Assembly: GCF_036850765.1 (NCBI RefSeq)
Contig: NC_089493.1
Span: forward strand, 18,043,632-18,107,631
DNA from: Saccopteryx bilineata
Taxonomy: Eukaryota; Chordata; Mammalia; Chiroptera; Emballonuridae
DNA: 64,000 bases
Reading direction: 5' to 3'
Both the position numbers and the translations under genes were made by a program. The notes beneath the pieces are model-generated. The model made no database searches. It saw only the letters and a list, made by a program, of their open reading frames with translations, and had not been told where the DNA came from. Shown here piece after piece: positions 58,466 through 64,000 of this stretch (position 1 is its first letter; every line of letters begins with the position of its first letter).

Positions 58466-61400
58466 TCTTTACAGGTATTTAGAACAAAAAAATATTAAAA
58501 CACATTTGGCCCAATGATACTAGTTATATCAGTAAGTATGAATAAACTATGGACTTGAACTGATCACACAAGTTCTCCCCCACCTTTCCATTTATTTACA
58601 AATAAGAAGATATATACTTTTTTACTCTCCTACTATTATCAAGCAGTTTCAGTCTAAAAGAGTATGCTTAATATACATTTGCTAAATAAATGTTCTGATC
58701 ACAAATGTTCTATACACAGGAAACTTGAAAAAAGTTATCTGGTGGAAAATGCCTTAAATGAAATCAGGAACTTCAATATGAATGAAAGATGTGTACAAGG
58801 AAAGAAATGAAAACTATGTTCTGAAGGCTTTTAAAAGACTGATTAGGCCTTTCCATTTGTGTACTATATAAGATTTTACTAGAATGTTCAAAATTAAACC
58901 ACATTAGAATAATCAAAGCTTCTTAGAAATGACTCCATAATAATGATTGGGACTTGAAGATACAGCTGGTTTTGGTTAAATACTGGCTCTTTAAACTTAT
59001 TTGAAGCAAAATGAAAAGTAAGAAAAAAATGTCCTTTTCAATTGTGCATATTTTAGGACATTAATATAGAGTGTGATCAAGTGCAAAATATGGCACACAG
59101 ATAAATTGCTCTAGTTTTTAAATTCAGTGTCCCTTTGAAAAACATACATATTGACAATTTGATGTCAATCAGATGTTGCCAGACTTCGCTCTTCACGCAT
59201 CAGCAAATTTCTCCCTTATTTGGCTCTGGTTTCTCAGGCAAATAGTTAAACGGTATAGTGTTCTCTCCTATACCCAACCACTCAATCATTCTGAAGATTT
59301 TGTTTATCAATTTCCAGTCATCATATGAAGGAAGTTTAGACATGCTACATCAAGAATGACCTGATTTTGAAGCCATGCCTTGTGTGAAATTGGCCTACAA
59401 CTCTTTGTCCTGAGCAATCTACCTATAAGGTATGTCAGGCTGAAAATGCAAGCAGAAATATTATGCAGTAGACCTGGAATTCTAGTTTCATATTAAATAT
59501 ATAATTAGTATCAAATTAGCTATTGCATTGTCTTATAGGCACAACATGGTTTAGAAAATATTTCAAGACAGTAGGAATGCAATGCAATTATAGCCTTTGT
59601 GATATGTGATGCTGATGATGATTAACAGGAAAAATAGCAGTGCATTAAGTTATGATTTGCAAGTACTCTCAGATTCTCAGGGACAAGAAGAATAGAAGAA
59701 ACAAATTATTATATCATTTCTGTTTCCTCTTTTTGGACTGACTGCAAAAAGAACTGCCATATCCCCAAAGGCATTGTTCTCATTATTTGCATTGTCTCAT
59801 CCCATTCAGGATTAGTTATCTGAGATCCCTGTCAAAACAGATACTTTCAATCTTCTTTCCTGGGTGGCCTTTCAAGTGTTCCTAATTTCTTAGTGGAAAT
59901 ATTCTTTTCTCATTTCCCCTTGCTCCTTTGATCCTGATCTCTTCAGCAATTCTTTTTCCTTGCCCTATTACTTCGACAATGTGAGGCTCTGACTCACAAA
60001 CTTTCACCCACTAGTTAGGCCATGTCTTTTGTCTGGGGAGGTGATAGTATTGACTAGCTGATCAAATGTATCGCGTAAAACACTCAACTATAGTTTCTTT
60101 CCTTTCCCTGGCTTTGAGACTTTGTGGGAAGCTTGCTGAAAACAAGTTACACATATATATGTAACTTGCCATACGATTTTCAGAAGTCTAAAAAAAGAGA
60201 ACCCATACAATTTTTATAGATTTACTTCCAAAGACAAAAATTCCTGTTCAGATTAACAATGAAATATGCACCATAACCTAAAAAAAAAAAAAAAAAAGGC
60301 ATAATCTCAGCTTAGTTCCCTACTTACAATTTCTTTCCTGATTAAGAACTCATGTTCTCACACCGTGCTCAGGCATGCTAACAATATGAAAAGTTGAAAT
60401 TCTTATCATTTCTATAAAATTGCCGGTTAGATAGCTGTCTAATCTTTCAGCATTTCAGTTTATGCTATGAAATTTGCTTAATTCTTGAATAATATATACT
60501 CTATGACCTCTTTTTCCTTCTCCCTGATCCTCCTTCCCGTCTTTAAGGATTATGTGCAAAATTCTGTTTAAGATTTACATGGAATGACATCCTATACCCA
60601 GAAACCTTCTTTATGCCTTAAAAATTTTTTTACAAGAAATTTACATTCTTTACTAACAAACTGTTAAATGCCTTAATGAAAAGCAGAAAATTAAGTCACT
60701 TCCTGAAATACTTCTGAATATCTGGCCGTTATAAAACACAGAGACAAAGAGATCTGACTAAATTCTTCATTTCATTTGTGAAGGATTGTCATCAGGTAGA
60801 GTTTTTTTCTAAAAAAAAAAATACCATTTGTATACATTTATTCACCCTTTATTTTTTGGGGGGGTGTGTTTTCATTGTGCTTTTATAGATGTGAAAAACC
60901 AAAAAAAAAAAAAAAAGGGGGGGGGTATGATTAGTAGTAAGTAAATAGAGAGAGTGATATATGTAATTATGCTACCAGCAAGGATCTCTATGTTTTGAAT
61001 CTTAAAGAAAAGAACTTCTGTCTTAGAAAAAGTTAATATGTAAAATATTAAGAACATCTCTTAATAGTAATAAGAAACTAGGGGCATCTTTTTAACATTT
61101 TTGTTTTAAAACCATTTAAAGTGCAAATTCACACCTAAAATAAAAATAATAAATTCTCTATCACTAACACCATAAAACAGGAATGTTAATTACATTTTGT
61201 AAATTCAAATCCACAAGACAGTAATTCCTTTGGCTTTGAAGACATGCCAAGACCACAAGAATTTGAATGTCAGAGAACACCTGCAAACCAGGCCGAGAGG
61301 AAAGAAAGAATTCCAAAAGTCAGGATTTTTTTTATTTGGCTTTTTTGATGTGAAGTAGCTATAGGAGTGCTTTCAGTTTATGTCCTTAAATGGCAACATT

Positions 61401-61944
61401 TTAAAACATAGAGGCATTAAAAACATATAAACCTAGACATGTTAATTATAAAAAGATAAAAATTAAGCTAACATGAAATGTCTTTGAACATAGAATAAAT
61501 CAGAGCTTTATATGGGTACATTGGGGTCTCTCTTATTGTACTTTGACAGAAAGTCATTTGCTTATCTCACACACTGTGATAGAAAAAAGTTAAATGATCT
61601 TGTTGGGTCATTCTGGAATGGCAGAATATGGTTTAAAGGCCACGACTGCAAGGCTAATAGCATGAGACAGAATTGGAGGGAAATTTGAATGCGTGTACCT
61701 GTGCGCAGGAGCGACACAGAGAAAAAGGGAGAGGAAAAGAGAGGATTTTTTTTTCTGATAAGAACTATTTCCTTGGATCTATTTTCTTCCTATTTTTGCT
61801 ATCAAAGCCTTGGCAAAAGATAAGTTCCAGGTGGATAACTGAACACACTAATATCAGAAGAAGATAAGGGGGTTCTGGGTATAAACCGGAAAGCACCAGT
61901 CGCCAATCAAACCGAAGCGATCTGAAGGAAAGAACTCAGAAGGA
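58466..61944. other. Unassigned AT-rich sequence, about 3.5 kb
   Basis: No gene or named repeat. Poly(A) at 60281-60298; an A17 run followed by G9 at 60901-60926; a short hairpin at 60143-60168 (arms 'caagttaca' / 'tgtaacttg'). Confidence 0.5.
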
Positions 61945-62135
61945 GATAATAATGATGAAATAAATTTGCAAAATTCTTAACAGCTTACAAATAACTTTAT
62001 CCACGCCTGCCAGATTATTCTTCTGTAAAATGGGGATACCGAAACTAGAATCAATAAATGAAGAAAGCACCCAATCTAGTGTCTAGAATACAGTGGATGT
62101 TCAATAATTGATTGCTGTCATGACAATGATAATTA
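61945..62135 (+). mobile_element. MIR SINE
   Basis: 'ctgtaaaatggggataccga' then 'tagtgtctagaatacagtgg' and 'tgttcaataattgattgctg' match the MIR 3' half (tctgtaaaatggggata ... gcctggcacatagta ... gctcaataaatg). The upstream part is weak. Confidence 0.6.
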
Positions 62136-62729
62136 GATTTAGTAGTAAGAGTAGTAATAATAATGTGCTATAACATCTATTCAGATTTCTTTCTCATTTG
62201 TTCTTCCACAGAGACCTTTGAAATACGTATTTTTCATCTGGTATTTCAGACAATTAAAGTAACATAGATAAAAATCACAAATTTATAAATTATCAATTAT
62301 ATAATACTTACAATATATTGTAGTGTAGATGAAGAAAATGTTGGTCTTCTGCCCCCATTTCTCATCTCTTTTCATCCCTCCTCCTCTCCAAGTATGATGA
62401 GAAAATCTAATTGATTACATGACTATGAGTCCCTTAGATTCAAAACTTGAAAATCACTTTGCTTGGAATTGAAGAAAAATTATATTATTAATAGAATAAT
62501 CTGCAGTATTAACCTTAGATTTGAACTATCAACAGGATCTGTGTCTGGGTAGGTGAAATATTGAGAAGTAAACGCAGTCATTCAAGACAAAAGCATTCTC
62601 ACGTTTTCCAAGGTTGACAAAAATATCACTTTTGTTTTTTACGAAGAAAATTTTTTAGCAATACTACTATGATTTTTACAAACATACTTGCCCGCAGTCA
62701 AAAAACAAAATTTTGGCTTAGGAAAAAGC
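62136..62729. other. Unassigned AT-rich sequence
   Basis: Nothing recognised. Confidence 0.55.
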
Positions 62730-62741
62730 CCATTAAGATTT

Positions 62742-62772
62742 TTTTTAAATTTTATTTATTCATTTTAGAAAG

Positions 62773-62803
<31 letters not shown>

Positions 62804-62927
62804 AGGGGGAGGAGCAGGAAGCATCAACTTTCATATGTGCCTTGACCAGGCAAGCTCAGGGTTTTGAACCAGCAACCTCAGCATTTCCAGGTCGACGTTT
62901 TATCCACTGCGCCACCACAGGTCAGGC
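62742..62927 (-). mobile_element. tRNA-derived SINE, short type A (Rhin-like)
   Basis: T-rich tail, (GA)n stretch, 'gcatcaactttcatatgtgc', 'ccactgcgccaccacaggtc'. Perfect 12-bp duplication 'ccattaagattt' at 62730-62741 and 62928-62939. A recent insertion. Confidence 0.95.
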
Positions 62928-62939
62928 CCATTAAGATTT

Positions 62940-63352
62940 GAATAGAATATAAATTGAGCAAGAGTTCAAGGAATGTTGCATTCCAAGTTTATTTTATATT
63001 CATAAACATATAAATGTATATTATCATGTGAATTATATGGTCATCATATAGGTTATAATAACATTATGTGAATCATAGTTATATATGAAATTACTTGCAA
63101 GGCCTACATTGTTTTCTTTTGAATATTCTCGATGGTAGTAAAACTTGATTCCAGAAAAATCAATCCCACCTTTAAAGCTGAGTCTGTCAATAAGCATGCA
63201 TACTGATACCCATACAAACACACACATACATGAGTCAAAATCATACACATACATGTACACATATAGACACACATATATCCTCACTCTCTAAATAGTTGTG
63301 TATGTATTTGTTAACATATAGATATAAATTTGTTTAAAAGGTCATCGTTAAC
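62940..63352. other. Unassigned sequence with CA/TA-rich stretches
   Basis: 'acaaacacacacatacatga' and similar at 63215-63275. The 83-codon minus-strand frame here is a low-complexity artefact. Confidence 0.5.
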
Positions 63353-63727
63353 CTCACCTGGTGTTGACTCAGTGTATAACACATCAGCCTGGGATGTGGA
63401 GATTCCAGGTTCGAAACCCGAAGTTCTCTAGCTTCACCATGGGGCCGCAGGCTTCAGTGTGGGAGCATAGACATGAGCCCATGATCGCTGGCTTGAGCCC
63501 AAGGTTGTCGGCTTGAGTCCAAGGTCGCTGGCATGAACAAGGAGTTATTTGCTCTGCTGTAACCTCCCACCCTCCACCCCCGTCAAGGCACATATGAGAA
63601 AGCAATTATTGAACAACTAATGTGCTGCAACGATAAGTTGATGCTTTTCATCTCCCTTCCTGTCTGTCTGTCACTACCTGTTCCTCTCTCTCCCTCTTTC
63701 ACTAAATAAATAAATAAATAAATAAAG
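63353..63727 (+). mobile_element. tRNA-derived SINE, long type A (Rhin-like)
   Basis: Head 'cctcacctggtgttgactca', B-box-like 'ggttcgaaacccg', repeated 'gcttgagcccaagg' phrases, 'gagaaagcaattattgaaca', pyrimidine tract and (AAAT)n tail at 63704-63726. The flanks share 'gtcat.gtta' (63341-63350 and 63731-63740). Confidence 0.9.
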
Positions 63728-64000
63728 TAAGTCATTGTTACCTAGCTAAACGATTGGGTTTTGAAATAGAAGACTCACCTATCTGCTTAGCTCTGGCCCA
63801 AAACTAAGGCACCATCTATGAAGCACTTCATTTTCCTCTTTAGTTCTGATAGTTCCTAGGTTTTCTTTCTTTTTTATTTCCTTTTACCATAGAGCTCCCT
63901 TAAAGAACATTCTTTTTTTTTCTGAGCTTTAATCTAAATCTTAGTGAGCTGGTAGTTTTGTTTATAATTGGCTAAGACTGTTATTCTATGTTGGAGAAAT
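63728..64000. other. Unassigned sequence at the window edge
   Basis: No recognisable feature; T-rich. Confidence 0.5.

Noticed and set aside
63033..63284. 83-codon Tyr/Val/Cys-rich open frame
   Set aside because: Comes from CA/TA-rich low-complexity sequence on the other strand.

Overview
This window looks like bat nuclear DNA with no single-copy protein gene. It is AT-rich with no CpG-island-like stretch. I see no splice-bounded conserved exon, no RNA gene and no open reading frame that resembles a host protein. Everything I can recognise is transposon-derived, and the rest is unassigned intergenic or deep-intronic sequence. Two tRNA-derived SINE types recur: one with a 'ctgacc..gtgg' head and an 'aaggcacatatgagaaagca' body, the other with a 'gccctggccggttggctcag' head. 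From memory these match SINEs of horseshoe bats and relatives (Yinpterochiroptera). Several hAT elements and one mariner element fit the known DNA-transposon activity in bats. The species call is inference.

Layout. 1-11 kb: mostly unassigned sequence, two long SINEs (1176, 3201), an internally deleted mariner (3534-4088), an old SINE (6487), MIR and L2 fragments, and an MLT1-like solo LTR (10.75-11.2 kb). 11-24 kb: further SINEs (11266, 11636, 16136, 16884, 17648, 21615), a 64-bp alternating purine-pyrimidine tract (13054-13117), a hAT miniature element (14414-14731), a probable older one (13191-13408), and L2 and MIR fragments. 24.9-33.4 kb: a full-length L1 on the minus strand bounded by an 11-bp target-site duplication. 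It has broken ORF1 and ORF2, a long 5' UTR, a SINE nested in ORF2 and a hAT miniature element nested in the 5' UTR.

34.9-38 kb: a SINE, then a degraded full-length hAT transposon (35444-37928) that looks like the parent type of the miniature element at 14414. 39.6-42.7 kb: a nearly identical 593-bp inverted duplication with a 1.6-kb spacer, followed by a partial third copy. 46.7-47.9 kb: an L2 remnant with a recognisable reverse-transcriptase motif. 48.2-50.4 kb: a recent 5'-truncated L1 with a perfect 18-bp target-site duplication. 50.4-64 kb: mostly unassigned, with MIRs, LTR-like fragments (56.3 and 57.1-57.7 kb) and two more SINEs (62742, 63353).

I found no new molecular system. The most informative structures are the inverted duplication plus third copy, the hAT parent/derivative pair, and a segment of L1 flank that also occurs inside that L1's 3' UTR. 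All assignments come from reading the sequence and from remembered repeat families; no database search was run.
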